A stretch of 64,000 nt of DNA from Sarcomyxa edulis (GCA_009761415.1 QUOL01000019.1:496001-560000); one strand, 5' to 3'. Positions 12,375 to 26,843 are shown, counted from the stretch's first letter. Program-made: numbers and translations. The notes: generated from the letters alone by a model not told the origin.

Positions 12375-13577
12375 ATGGAATTCCAACGAGATACCCTGAA
12401 AATCGAGACTGTGGAGGAGAACGTTTTTCTTGATGTATGGTTTTACAAGCCTTCAGGGACCCCTCCGTATCCTCTAGTCATTGCGGGTCATGGGTTGGTT
12501 TTGTTTCCCTTATTGCTCGATGTAAAATATAATGACCGTGACACTGTTAGTATGACTGTCATCAAAGACGCTGGACTGGCAGCCTTTGGTCAACTGTGGG
12601 CTACAGACGCTAGTTACGCCTCTCTCATCTTTGATTATCGGGGCTTCGGCACCTCCGGCGGTGAACCACGAAATCTCGTCTCTCTAAAGAAGCAGCTGGA
12701 AGACTACAAAAGCGTGATCAAATGGGCTCGTCGACGTCCTGAACTCTTCCGAAACGACCAGATAGTCCTTATGGGAAGTGCTCTGAGTGGCTTATCTGTT
12801 GCAAATTTAGCTCTGGAGGATGCTGGTCTAGCGGGAGGTATGGCGCATTGTCCTATGCTCGACGGTCAGTCTGTATTTGGTCGCTACTCTATAAACACGT
12901 CGATGACATGCTACCTAGGTTATGCTACAGTGAATTCTTTGGGATTCAACCCTCGCCTCGTACTTTGGGCTCTGGCAGACCTAATCAGGTCGAAGATGGG
13001 CTTCTCCCCACTGTTCATGCGTGCAATCGGCCGCCCAGATGAATTCGCATTCTTGAACACACCCAGTTCTCATCCAGGTCTCTTCCATGACGGTCTCTGT
13101 AAGATAATGTCTCATGGTCTTTTTTCGCAGGTTTCACGTCCATGTTTTCTCAAGGCGAGATACCGTTCTCTAGCGCGCCGAACTTGATCGCACCGCGCGT
13201 CGTCTTCGAGCTCATGGGTGCTCGCCCTGGACTTCACCTTAAGGACGCTCATTGTCCTTTACTTGTGGTGATATCCAAGGACGACGATATCATGCCCGCT
13301 CGAATTGGGCGTGACATCGCGGCAGGCGCCCCAGATAGTCAGTTTTTTCCCTTACGTATTCGAGATACATCTGGATTGACTTGACATTATTATGGCAGGA
13401 GTCACTCTTGTAGAAGCTCCCGGAGGCCATTATGATATAATGAAAGGGGGACAGGTCAACTATTTCTTTGCTCTTGACGTTGTCAATATCTTATTGTGCC
13501 ATCAGGGATTCGACGTGAACATCAAAGCACAGATAAATTTCTTGAAAAAGATCATATCGTCCCCTGCGAGTCAGTAA
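12375..13577 (+). CDS. Alpha/beta hydrolase
   Basis: Serine hydrolase that could release or trim the polyketide or cleave an ester. Start 12375 (MEFQRDTLKIETVEEN). An intron of about 57 nt inside the AGHG segment (about 12494-12551) restores the frame to MTVIKDAGLAAFG. Catalytic triad candidates are the Ser in GSALSGLS, the Asp in ISKDDDIMP and the His in GGHYDIM. DYRGFGTSGGEPR is the usual strand-turn of this fold. Further introns lie near 12880-12955, 13070-13135, 13340-13397 and 13455-13505. The last exon ends at TAA 13575-13577. The length, about 330 residues, suits the family. It sits between other cluster genes and is transcribed opposite to most of them. The fold is certain; the substrate is unknown. 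Confidence 0.85.
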
Positions 13578-14017
13578 TTCCTTGTTTGTGTCTGGATTAT
13601 CGAAGTTTGCATGTACTCTACGCGAGAAACCCCGTATTTCACACTTCGGAAGCATCTAGTTGTCCAGGCTCAGAGAGGAAGAATCAGACTTATCCACCAG
13701 GGCATCATCCAAGATGCCCCAATTGGTGCTTTGCTAGGAAATGTGAACTTGAGGGGACGACGCAAGGCCTAAGCAAGACCCACGACGTCTCATGGTTGTC
13801 TCAGGTTGGTCTCAGCCTGGTGACATGTTATAAATGGTCACATGTCACCTGTACGCGTCGCGTCGCGTGTTGAAGGCTCTGAGTCGGTCGCATACAGCTC
13901 ACATCTGGTAGCAGTGTGAGCTTAACTCAAAAACTTATTTCTGATTGCAGCACTACACTCGATACTTAGTTACAACATGGTCCTAGCCATTGCTTAACCA
14001 CGTAGTCTACACTCTCA
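13578..14017. other. Convergent intergenic region
   Basis: The hydrolase and the enoyl reductase genes converge here. No gene is seen. The stretch contains the perfect inverted repeat at 13819-13849, listed separately. Confidence 0.5.
13819..13849. repeat. Perfect 10-bp inverted repeat (potential hairpin)
   Basis: GGTGACATGT at 13819-13828 is followed by an 11-nt spacer and its exact reverse complement ACATGTCACC at 13840-13849. It lies between two convergent genes. It could be a 3'-end stem-loop or a binding site for a dimeric factor. The same 10-mer recurs once at 25823-25832. Confidence 0.7.
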
Positions 14018-15277
14018 TCAAAGTCCTGGTGTATCCGAGATTCTGTACGTTATTTTTTCAGCATGGACCTGGAACAAGACGGTGAACAAGGATAAGTTGA
14101 TACGAAGATATAATTTACCTTCCCAGCTCGCATGTACTCAAGTCCATCGGCCAGGCTCGCTAAACCATGGGGATATAGTTTGATTGGTACGTGTTTGAGC
14201 TGGTGATTGGATAGGATTTCAGAGATGAGTGCCGAATACCTGACAGCATTTTCATAATGCTCAGGGCTTGCTGGGAACAAAAAGGGGAACTCAATATCCT
14301 GGCCATATACGAAAAATCAGCTTCAGCTGCACAAAATAAACGGCATCTCCCACCTTCCCAAACATACTATAAACGAGAACAAACACAGTGGTGACGCCTC
14401 TCGTCCTACTTTGATACGGAAGTAGGGTTGCGATAGCTCCACCATCTTTGCTGAGCGACGAACTGACCTGATTGGGTGTTCTTCCGCTACTGATGCAGTC
14501 TATAGCACACTTCAGTGAGCCCTCCGTCGCTGAGAATATATCTTTAGGGGTCCATGAGTCGGCATAATCAAATACTTCATCAGCGCCTAGAGATTTGACA
14601 AACTCGATATTCTTTCGCGAAGAGGTCGATATCACGCGGAGGCCCGCCAATTTTGCGAACTGGATCGCATATTGCCCCACGGATGATGTTCCAGACCATA
14701 TGAGAATGGAGTCGTGGATTGCAGCAGGCTTGAGAGGAGTAGGAAGGTCGAATGTCTGGTAAAGAGCTTGACAAGTTGTATAACACGCAGCACCCAGCTG
14801 CGCCCCCTCTTCGAAGGTCATCGCATCGGGCAGGGAAATTACCAGTGCCGCGGGAGTCACAAGGTATTCCGCAAATGCACCATTAGGCTGTACCCCTTGT
14901 TCCAAGCGTGTTCAATGCGCGATCAGATATCGAGTGCCTGAAAGCGGAATACCTCCGTGAACCATCCCAGCAACTCTTTCACCGACCTGTCTCAAGCCCA
15001 GCGGTACCTTAGAGCCGATGCTCACGACTGTCCCTGCGAAGTCACAGCCAAGTACGTTCCCTGGTCGTTTATGCAAGAGAAGTGTTTTCCCTGACGGAAA
15101 ACGTCAATTGGATATCTTAACAATGTGTGGAGGATACTTGCAATCGGTAGGGTTTTGAGCAACAGCAGCGACCTTGATCAATATGTCATCCGGGCCAGCA
15201 ACTGGAACACTGATTTCTTTCAAGTCGAAACCACCGTTTCCGTCAGTGACAGCGGCCTTCATGGCCATGGGCAGCAT
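14018..15277 (-). CDS. Zinc-less MDR-family enoyl reductase (trans-acting ER, LovC-like)
   Basis: Medium-chain dehydrogenase/reductase, the family of the stand-alone enoyl reductases that serve PKSs with inactive ER domains. Start 15277 (MLPMAMKAAVTDGNGG), near the usual position; MAMKAAV just inside is an alternative. Exons: AAVTDGNGG to NPTDCK, GNVLGCDFAGTVVSIGSKV to VHGG, VQPNGAFAEYLVTP to about 14300, a segment of about 60 residues, and a final VHAEKITYRI segment ending at TGA 14018-14020 after an intron at about 14066-14116. The nucleotide-binding region reads WSGTSSVGQYAIQFAKLAG, the expected GxxxVGxxAxQxA pattern. Length is about 350 residues. No catalytic zinc ligands are visible. Because the PKS ER block looks degenerate, acting in trans on that PKS is the most likely job. 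Confidence 0.85.
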
Positions 15278-15357
15278 TTCGTCCGAAGTTTGAAGGCTTT
15301 CTGTTTCTGTTTCTGTTATAACGGCAGAGACCTATGCGGTTAATGGAGCCCTCCGAG

Positions 15358-15810
15358 TCAAGACACGATGCACGGAGCTTGATCAATGACCCCGAACACT
15401 TGATTTTGACAGTGTCTACTCGTCGAACCGACATTGAGACATTTCGTCAGTCCCTCATCGCCGGTGGACAGGTTTAGACTACTCTCCTTGATCTCTTCCA
15501 CGAGTCGGCTAGAAGACTGCACCGCATAACTGCTTCTCAGGCATAGACCGAGCTCCACATGACTAGCGGGCGTTAAGATACAGAGTCGCTGGAAACGGAT
15601 CGAAGCCATTGAGATGACGGCAATATTGACCAACAAAACAGCAGCGGCGCGCCTAGTCGCACCGTATGCTCTAGAATGAGTGGCCGAGTCCACGATGGTG
15701 AGAAGGTTGCTCAAAATCCTGCGTCCTAAACGAATATAAAGCATCGCTATATTTTCCTCCTCTAGACCTTGAGACGCCGAGCTAGAGGGTGCCGGACAGC
15801 AGAACCTCAC
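15358..15810 (-). other. Open frame of 150 codons, possibly coding
   Basis: An uninterrupted minus-strand frame just upstream of the enoyl reductase. It encodes an Ala/Ser/Leu-rich protein with one hydrophobic stretch (AAAVLLVNIAVISMA). I recognise no domain and no convincing splice pattern extending it. It could be a fragment of an unannotated gene, part of the reductase's 5' region, or chance. Confidence 0.2.
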
Positions 15811-17551
15811 GTCAATGATTTAGGAACGGTGAGAAATGGAAGTGTACCTTTTCGCCCAGCATCAGATTTCGCCCGCTGCCGCTACATCGACAACACAAGA
15901 TAAACTTCAATATATGAACCTTATATGGGCATATCACTTGCGCGCTCGACTTAGCACCGCGTGGCGCATCTCTTCATCAGATTAGGGTTATTGGGTCCCA
16001 GCCAACATACTTGATCGAACAAACTGTTGATGTAGAGGAGCTTGCCATGTAACGATGAGACGAGGTTCCCGTGACATTACGGAGAAGTAGTGGGTCAAGC
16101 AAGGAATCAAGGTTCGATGATCTCAAGAACGCTGCAGCACAGCGATGCGGGGTGATGCCTTCCGCCAGATAACATGAATGTCAATAGGAGGGCCCTTATA
16201 AAAAAAGCATAGTCAACGAAAATATCACGTTCTCAGCGTCAATAGAGTGCAGTCCTCATCTGTGGTGATCCGATGAAGATAAAGCGTCAGAACGCGGGCC
16301 ATGTAGAGTTATTCGAATAGACTGAAATACAGTAAAAATGTTGATATCGATAAGGCTCGAGAGAAAATTGTACTCCCCAGTAAAGCTTTAATCCGCGTCT
16401 CGTCTCGAGCGATGGCGATGAAAATTGTCATGCCCTGTACTCTGTGGGAAGGACATGAACATGCGCGCTGCGCTGACGATTCCGAGCGGAATTGGGGTGG
16501 GGTCTTCTATTCGGTAGAACGTAACTCCACGAGCTATGGATAAGCTGCATCAGCACATAAAGGGAAGGAAATACGAGTTTCTCACCAGCTTGTAGCGTTT
16601 TGTGAAATCCACGAGTGAAGACATGATAGCGAAGGTATCAGGGGGTTTGACTCAGATATATCGATCATCAAACGACCACTGAAAATACCTAGCGATGGAG
16701 TACTCTCGGTATTCTCTGCGTCGGGTGATACGGTGTCCGCGGAGAGGTTTGACCTCGGACAGACCTGGAATCAAATGAGCCTTCGAATAGCGATCTGGTC
16801 GTAGATTCATCAAGGCTGAGTAAACGAGGACGAAAGCTAATTTCACAACTAATACAGTGCATGAGACTGTCGTTCGTAGGACGGCAAAGGTCTACAAGAA
16901 GACAACAAACATAAGATCGGTCGCATATCAGACGAAGATTTTGGTCTGATCGATATTCTCGTCCGATAGAGAAGCTGTTATTCTGTACTATAAATGACGA
17001 CGAGTTATTAATCAAAGGCTCACAGTCGTGTAGACAGTAGACCTGTTCGGTTGATTCAATTTGACTGATAAATTCATCCGGACGGAGACACCCGCATCCT
17101 TGGAACCCATCCTTGAAGTTTATTCATGGCCTTCTACTGGTAGCAGTACGCGAACAAAACAGAGAAATGTCGCGGCGCACGGAACTCGAGGAAGGCAAAA
17201 GCCATACGCGAGTCGCTGCGTCTGTTCCGAGCCGTCCTCCTTTAGAACCGTGGCGAAGGTGCAGCTGCGAGCAGAACGAGATCAAGGCGGATGTAATCCG
17301 GCGATGAGCGACGGATGAAGATACAGTATCGTAGGAACTTGAAGGTGAACAGACTCACATCACTATATATAGTCAAGTTGTTGAAAAAACACCGAAGGGC
17401 CGCACCGAAACACAAGAAACACGTGGATTGGTGGCGACTTGTTTTGTTCGAAAGCCACTGGAATCTAATCAATTAATCAAGTCAACTTAAAGCATGCAAT
17501 TGAGCAACGGATCGGTATATTGCAAGAAGATCTCAGAGAATGTTGACGACA
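15811..17551. other. Mostly unassigned region with possible minus-strand exons at 16422-16891
   Basis: No complete gene was recognised. On the minus strand a splice acceptor (CTTCTTGTAG) precedes an open segment at 16891-16689. It encodes a hydrophobic stretch (VLVVKLAFVLVYSALMNL) and then a basic tail. Further down, MSSLVDFTKRYKL (16624-16586) ends in a GTGAGA donor, and an open segment follows to about 16422. Together these could be the C-terminal exons of a small membrane protein in the cluster, but phases are ambiguous and I cannot name a family. The plus strand shows nothing convincing. Confidence 0.25.
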
Positions 17552-19629
<2,078 letters not shown>

Positions 19630-20325
19630 AACGGGAAAGCTCTTAGTCGAGTGAAGAATTTCGGTGACAGAAAGCCCGAGTTATATGTAGGCTGCCAGCT
19701 ACGTCTGCATTTGTCAGATACTTACAGTCGATGAAAAGATGCGAACAAATCACTGTACTTAGTCTGTGGGGTCCCATGGAAGGCCGATCAGACGCGAACT
19801 GATATTCCAGGACCAGCAGTGATTTCCATCAGCGAGGGTGGTACGTTAAGGGGATGTCCTTGCTATCCTAGGACGCGAGTGTCGATGAGACGATACTCAA
19901 CAAAAATGGAAGTCATAGAACGCACGCCGGCGGTGAACTCGGATCGTGGAGATGTTTGTACCCAGAGCCGATAGCTTGGGTCAGTTCCTCTTCGAATTCG
20001 CTTGATCGATGATGTTCCGATATGTCTGGATGTTCCGGAACTCACGATTTTGGCCTGCAAGAAGACCCTCTCAATCTGGTACGGCCCACACCAAGTGAGT
20101 TGGTTTTCCGATTTCGAGGGCTACACTAATTTGAAGCTAGCGTTCCCAAGACATATTCTTAATACATCGTGCAAAAACCGGATATGGCCAGGAGGGCTTC
20201 GACTTTTACGGCCTCGAGCCGTGACGCGTGTAGGTAGGCTTCAACCAAGCTTCAACCAACTGATTCTTATATAAATCAGCATCAGCAGGCGTTAGGAGCT
20301 CACCTCTTTGCGATTCAGTTCTGCA
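19630..20325. other. Divergent promoter region of halogenase and aldo-keto reductase
   Basis: The halogenase (leftward) and the aldo-keto reductase (rightward) diverge from this 696-bp spacer, which would allow joint control. Short open frames on both strands show no motif. No clear operator was identified. Confidence 0.5.
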
Positions 20326-22158
20326 ATGCCCGAAACCAAGGAAAAGATGCCTTACGGTGAGTTCAGTTTTCCAAATATTCGAAAATCGACGCTGATGGGC
20401 CGACGACTATGGTATCACTGGCAGTTCGACTGGGAAACTCTGGTCTGAAAGTCTCGCGCTTTATTCTTGGAACAATGCAGTACGGCAGTAAGGAATGGCA
20501 GTCTTGGATTATCGAGGAGGAGGTTGCAATCGCTCATATCAAGGCAGCGTAGGTGATGATGTCTTTCTTCCCATTCCCCCCCTGAACTTTAGTATGCACT
20601 AGTTACGACCTCGGCATCCAAACATTTGACACTGCGGATGTGAGGCTCCTAAATTCTACATAGTGATTGAGCGATATACTTATCAAGACACGTTAGGTAT
20701 ACTCTAATGGGTTGTCGGAAGTTATACTTGGGAAAGCTATTCGACAACTTGATCTCCCTCGCGATAATATCGTAGTCATGTGCAAGGTATGCCACCTTCT
20801 GAGTTCCCTAGACATGCACAGTGACTGGTCCCTCTTCGATAGGTGGGGCATTTTGTTCCCAAAGGAGGTCCAGGCGAGCGGTTCGTTCTTACCAATAAAA
20901 ATCCTGAGCATTTCCGGGGTGTCAATCAAAAAGGGCTGAACCGAAAGGTCACTCGTCGTTTCTAGAATCGGCCCTTATCTACCTAACACAATTTATAGCA
21001 CATATTCGAAGCCGTGAAGGCTAGCCTCCAACGTTTACAGCTGGAATACATTGACGTTTTGCAATGTAAGATATTTCTATCGCGTCAATCATTGTAAATG
21101 ACACTCGTTCTAGGCCACTATTCCGATATAAATACACCAATCGAAGAGACGGTGATTCTCTGCGTTAACTGTGCCTACCTTTTCTCTAACATCTTTGTAG
21201 ATGGTAGCTTTGCATGATGTAGTCAAGGCTGGCTATGTCCGTTACATTGGAATGGGAACATGCTATGCTTGGCAGTGTAAGTATACGTATCTCAACTTGT
21301 ACGTCTCGCTGATATCTCTGCATATTCAGTCCATCAAATGCAAAGTACGATTGTTTCTGACTATCGGGATCCAGCTTTGCAAATTTACCGCATCGAAATA
21401 CAGACTACGCCATTACAAACGGACTGACGCCGTTCATCTCTGTGCAAAACCAGTACAACCTTTTGTATCGTGACGATGAGCTCGAATTGTATCCTACACT
21501 CAAGGTATGCAGGTGCTCTGAGTGCCGGAAATATATGTTGAAGATCATATCGTTCCAGCTGTTTGATGTTGGCTCTCTTGCGTTCTCACCTCTTGCTCGT
21601 GGTTATCTAGCAAAACCGTTCAGTGAGAAACCCTCCACTTATAGGGCCGAAACAGATCCGTGCGTTTGTCCATCACCATATTTCCCCGCCTCGAGTCATT
21701 GAGGATGACCACAGATTCTATCCGTTGTATCGACTGGGCCCTTGGGAAGATGATCAAGAAATAATCAAACGGTACGTTCCCGTGCATAGTGTCCTCTGAC
21801 CGTTAACATACTATCTGCATAGGGTCGGGATCATCGCAGCACGAAAAGGCGTGTCCATGAGTCAAATCGCTATCGCTTGGCTGTTACATCAACCTGGTAA
21901 GTTTCGTTTCAATGTTTTGGATCGTATTCAGTGATTGGACCTGGCTTCAGGAGTAACGGCACCTATTGTGGGACCTACATCTATCGAACAGTTGAGAGAA
22001 TTACTTGGTGCGGTTATTTATTCTACGTATACTCTAATGATACATATTGATATGTCGTAGATGCCACCAGTGTATGCTTGAGTAAGGAGGAACTTGTCTT
22101 TCTTGAGGAGCCATACCGTATGCGACCAAAATTGACTGCACTTGCACTCTCTCTATGA
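20326..22158 (+). CDS. Aldo-keto reductase (aryl-alcohol dehydrogenase-like)
   Basis: NADPH-dependent reductase of ketones or aldehydes. Start 20326: MPETKEKMPY splices over about 20357-20423 to VRLGNSGLKVS, the conserved fungal N-terminus. About ten short introns follow. The AKR tetrad is present: Asp and Tyr in FDTADVYSNG, Lys in IVVMCKV, His in LQCHYSD. Also conserved are GYVRYIGM, PFISVQNQYNLLYRDDE and, before the C-terminus, APIVGPTSIEQL, which contributes to cofactor binding. It ends at TGA 22156-22158 (TALALSL). The full protein is about 345 residues, as usual. It lies between the halogenase and the exporter, so reduction of a cluster intermediate is likely. It could also be a general detoxification enzyme that merely sits here. 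Confidence 0.88.
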
Positions 22159-22354
22159 TTGTTGTTACGGACGCGCCTCGTAAATTTGTAGGGCCAGTTT
22201 TCCTGCTATTTTTCGATTTACCTAGCACAATAAATTTCATCATGTTCATTTATCCTAGAATGCGAGACAAGAACAAAACAGATACACAGAAAACCAACAA
22301 GAATAGACGGATAAATGACACGAGAGTACTAGAGATAATTCAGCCCGAATTAAT

Positions 22355-24417
22355 TCATGCCGCTTCTTTTTCGCCTAACTTCTCGTCAAATGCTCCCATC
22401 TTAGCCGTCAATTCCTCTGCCCGATCCTTCTTCACCGGAGGGACTGTGTTTTCCATGAATACGAGAACGGCTAAGGTCAGAATCGAAACGAAAGCAAAAA
22501 GGAACCAGAAACCAGCCGCTCGTCCCGAGTAACTAGTCGGTCCTCCGTGATGTAGCTGGACGCTGGTTTGGATCGATGTGATGATAGCAGCACCCGTCGC
22601 GCATCCAAGTTCCAAAACACAATTATACACAGCCCCTACGGTTCCAGCGACTTTGGGAGGTGTCACTTTGAAGATGGTGATGCTGTCAGATTTCTGCGGT
22701 TAGCTGGAACGAGGAAATCGTATTGTTGCTGGACCTACTTGGACGTAGTGAACACTATGGTAACTCCAGCCGTACCGAGCAATAACCCAGGAAATGCAAA
22801 ATGCCAATAGCGTTCTCGAGAATCCGCAAAAGGCAGAAGGACAGTGCCAGCCACGGTGACGATCATTCCCGCCATGATAACCCACTTCAGACGATACCTC
22901 TTCTGTAACATGTCGCTGATGATGATGCATGGAATACCCATAAGACTGATGGGCAAGCTAACGGTAAAGATAGAGAGACATTCAGTATTTTCCTTGCAGT
23001 GCGATAGAACGACCTACAAATGTACAGCTGTGATCAATGCAGACCATCCATAAACTTCCTGCCATAGCCAAGAAAAGAGCAACATGACGCTTCCCCACCA
23101 GAGAAAAGGTAATAGAGCCGTTGCGACGAGGATTCCAAAGTTTGTGTAATGCCACATCTTCGGTGGTCTATCATAGATTACGATATCAATGAAAGTGTCA
23201 ATATGAACAAATATAAAAGACTCACAGAGCCGCAATATCCTCAGGGGTCCGGTATTCCCATAGGAAGAATAGTACCACGAGAATGATAGATATCACGAGA
23301 TTAGCGATGACTTGAGCGGAACCCCAGCCAGAAATGGACCCCGAGGTCACCGCAAACACAAAGAGTACGAGGGCAACTAAGAGTGTGGATAGAAACTTTG
23401 AGCGGAAAAAGGAAGGAGGTGGACTCACTTGTCAAAATTGATACACCAATCAAATCGAGACGCTGGAGCTTTTTAAGCTTGTGAACTGGTGCGTTCTCTT
23501 CAGTCAGGTTTGGGACACATATGAAAGCCAAAACGGCGGTGAGTACGGCGGCTATGGCGATGAAATAGAATACCCAGGGCCAGGAAGTGAAAGAGACTAG
23601 AACAGCACCAAGAAAAAGGCCAAATACTGAATTGACGAAGACAACGATCAACGATCCTCGTGGTGTCAAGCATTTTGAGGAGAACTAAATGACTTACTGT
23701 TGCCAATACCAGCCGTTCCGGCAAAAAGGGCAATAGCTTTAGATTGCTCAATAGGATCGGGGAAGAGAGACACGATGAGCTGCAATGCCGAAGGGACAGT
23801 AAGGGCAGCACCTGATCTCGACGGTTCAAATGGTAAGCATATGGACCTCTGTGCGTGGATTTTATGCTTACCAGTACCCATAAGAGCCCTCAGAACAATC
23901 AATGGCACTTCGGCACGGACAAAGCCCGCACCAAGGGATAAGAAGCCCATTAATCCCGCGCCACAAATGAAGACATAGTCTCGAGGAGACAGCGATGATT
24001 GAACATAAAAGATCTCATTCCAAGGGACGGAAACAATACTTACTAGCATTGTAAACATCACTCAACCTCCCGGACTATGAGCACGTGAGTGAAAGGACAG
24101 AAACCGATAGGCGACGTACAGAGACTCACCGTCAGAAGGAGAGCTGCGAAAGTGAGTTGATAAGCGCTCAAGAGCCAGACAGAATTGGCGTTCGATATTC
24201 CAATAGCTAGAGAGATTGGGGGAATGGCTGCGAACAATGCAGAGTTGTTGAATGTGTCTAGTAACTGGGCAAGACAGAAGATGGCAAGGAGCAGATTTTT
24301 GCGTCTTGAAGGAAGGGCCGCTAGTCGGGTATTAGGGTGTGAGGCCTCCGGGGCACTATGACTGTCAACATGGACATATTCAGGTGGGGGAGGTGTTTCG
24401 CCAGTGGTGTCGGCCAT
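22355..24417 (-). CDS. MFS transporter, DHA2-like multidrug type
   Basis: Proton-coupled plasma-membrane exporter, likely for the cluster product or its precursors. Start 24417 (MADTTGETPPPPEY), a polar N-terminus of about 45 residues followed by the first span (LLLAIFCLAQLLDTFNN). After an intron at about 24070-24130 the model reads SGRLSDVYNA, the loop 2-3 motif, then VFICGAGLMGF, RALMGTGAALTVPSAL and a long run of further spans. The protein ends with a charged tail at 22355. About eight introns; roughly 560 residues with 12-14 predicted spans. It is convergent with the aldo-keto reductase, 196 bp apart. The family is sure; the cargo is inference from the neighbours. Confidence 0.88.
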
Positions 24418-26843
24418 GGAGTACTCGAACGAGTGTTGCGAAATGGTAAATACCAGTGTTATCAGAATCCTATTTCAGATTGACATGGGAATCACAGCAT
24501 TGGCCCAATTGCGAGCTTTCTTCCATACCACGACGGTACCGCATGTAAATATAAGTCTTTGAATACTTAACCTACAGCTTCAGATCTTCGACCTGACTTG
24601 CCGCCAGTCGCGGTCAACTCGCGGTGTCTCGTCTAGTCCCGGGAAGATCCGCTATCGGGAGCCCATATATGACGCCTGGTAAACGATTTCATTGAGACCA
24701 GTATTGGAGCTGTACTTAGCCTAGAAACTTACAAGCTGAACCAAATCTAAAAACATGGAAGAATGATTGAACGGCGCAAGAACGGCGCATCCGCGGGCGG
24801 CGAGCCTGTGACATATGTGACATATGTTACATGATGTACTCCAAGTTGGTCCGTTACTCCAACGTCGAACGAGGAGACAGTCAGAGCAAGGTCACTTCCG
24901 TCTAACGCTAGCGGTTAAACCTAATCTCTTTGAAACTAAGCCTCCCAGCGGTGTTGCAAATTCTGACATTTAGGTCATTGGCCATAGTATCCATCTCCCA
25001 TGGTCGATTGTCCTCGTTGTTTGACTTGAGTAATCTCAGTCTGATCGACAGCCCCGTAGATTTTTTTGGCCTTTGGATATTCTGTCAGACTAACGACTTG
25101 ACCTTGCACACAGGTTCTTTCGAATCTCGATATGGAATAGAACCCTGACCCTCTTAACAGCGGTATTTTTCCGTATGTACTCAACACTCAACGAAGAACC
25201 GAACGGTCTCATTAGTCTACTTTGAGCTTGTGGGCCTCCGAGTTTTGACTTGTGAGAATCGCATTATGGATGTATGGGCCGCCCGTAACACCCCCATTGC
25301 GCCTGGAAGTATCTCGAGAAGCGAGTACTCAAAATCTGGTCTTCCTTACGGTCTCGTAAGTGAATGCACATCTACACTGTGGAACTAGCATGGCTCTGAT
25401 ATGGAATATCTCATTATAGTTGACACACTGTAGTTCCAAAGATACATGACCGCGACCCGCGGGCAATTGATCGGAATGAGAAGCATATAGCCTCAAGGTT
25501 ATGGTTCATGCCTGAGGCCTGAGAGTCACGGGGAGAAAAGGGGAGGTGCAGCCTGATCCCGCATCTCTGAACGCCTGTCTCGGTGCACGAGGCGGGGTCT
25601 ATTAGGTATACCTCCCGATTATGGGAAAGCATTGAACCAGCAACGTTACTGACTTACCGTTCTCGCAGATTCATCCCCCACGTCTATGTTTATACGTGGC
25701 ACCTCGGGTTTCAAGGTTAGGATCTCAGACCATGTCATAAGGTCTTCTCTGATATTCTCAGTCTTGGAGTAGGTACTTCTATCTTACGCATCTTCATGAT
25801 CATCGGCAAGGTCCAAGATAGCGGTGACATGTAGGTTGCTGGGATTTGTTGATAGTTGGATCGGAGCTCTGTAGACGCTCAGAATCTGAAGCCTAGCCAT
25901 TACTTACAGTTTCGCTTCCCTACAGCTGAGATTCATAGACTATGGTACGCATGCATATATATCGTGATTATCAGGCATCCCGGTTGCTAACACGCGTATA
26001 GTGAGAAATCATCAGACCTGCAACTGACCTGAGACTCGCCTCACACAAGCCAAGCCTTGAATAACTTTCCGATGTTACATATCACTACGGGCTATAGAAA
26101 AGTGCGATACGATAGGAAATAAAAGAAACTTCCTTTTCTGATGCAAACTTCCAGGTGAGTTTGTTTAGTGACCTCGCCATCAGCACCACGACCTCGGAAT
26201 AAGGCGCTAGACTTATTTGCGTAAATCAGACCATCGCTAACTGCAACACATTTCCAAATGACCAACTTCGCACTGTACTAGTCCTTATCTTTCTCGGGGG
26301 CATACGCCGCAGAAGCTGGTCACCCTCTGGTGCATATGATGTTCTGATTCTAGGGAACGCTGCCGCAAGTGCTTACATTTTCTGTCGAAGACCTCGTGTT
26401 CAGCCTAGCTTCCCTGTCCCTAACAAGTGCGAGTCACCCCGATGCTCTCACAGGATCAGGATTCTTGTTGTTGGGATGTAGACCGTAGCACCGTCTAGAA
26501 TACGAAACTCGCACTGGAGATTTCTTGTGAATATACTGTTCCTACGTTCCATTGAAGTCTCAGTCATTCAAAAGCTCAACGAGCGAGATCATCTTCTTGG
26601 CCTTTGGATGAACCTGAAGAATTCCGGCTAGATCGCGTGAAGTAGCGCCACACCAAGTTGGTACATGCACCATCAAATTCACGCGGCATTCTCCTCGTAT
26701 TACCGAGAAACCCTTCGTATACTGCCTACAGAATTGTTCGATTGATTTCCACGTCTGAGTAGATATCTTATATATAATCTGAAGGTGAACGAGTACGATC
26801 AGCAATCTATCAAGCTGCACACTGCCCATCTTCCTATCAGACC
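24418..26843. other. Gene-poor intergenic region, right boundary of the cluster
   Basis: About 2.4 kb without a recognisable gene. The left part is the MFS promoter and contains the direct repeat at 24809-24826. The right part leads to the first GFA gene. Small frames near 24930-25190, 25414-25632 and 26560-26829 have no motifs. The 10-mer GGTGACATGT occurs at 25823-25832. Confidence 0.5.
24809..24826. repeat. Tandem 9-bp direct repeat upstream of MFS gene
   Basis: TGACATATG is repeated twice without spacing, followed by the related TTACATG at 24827-24833. It lies about 390 bp upstream of the transporter start. It resembles the TGACATGT half of the hairpin at 13819. It could be a regulator site, but there is no direct evidence. 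Confidence 0.5.
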
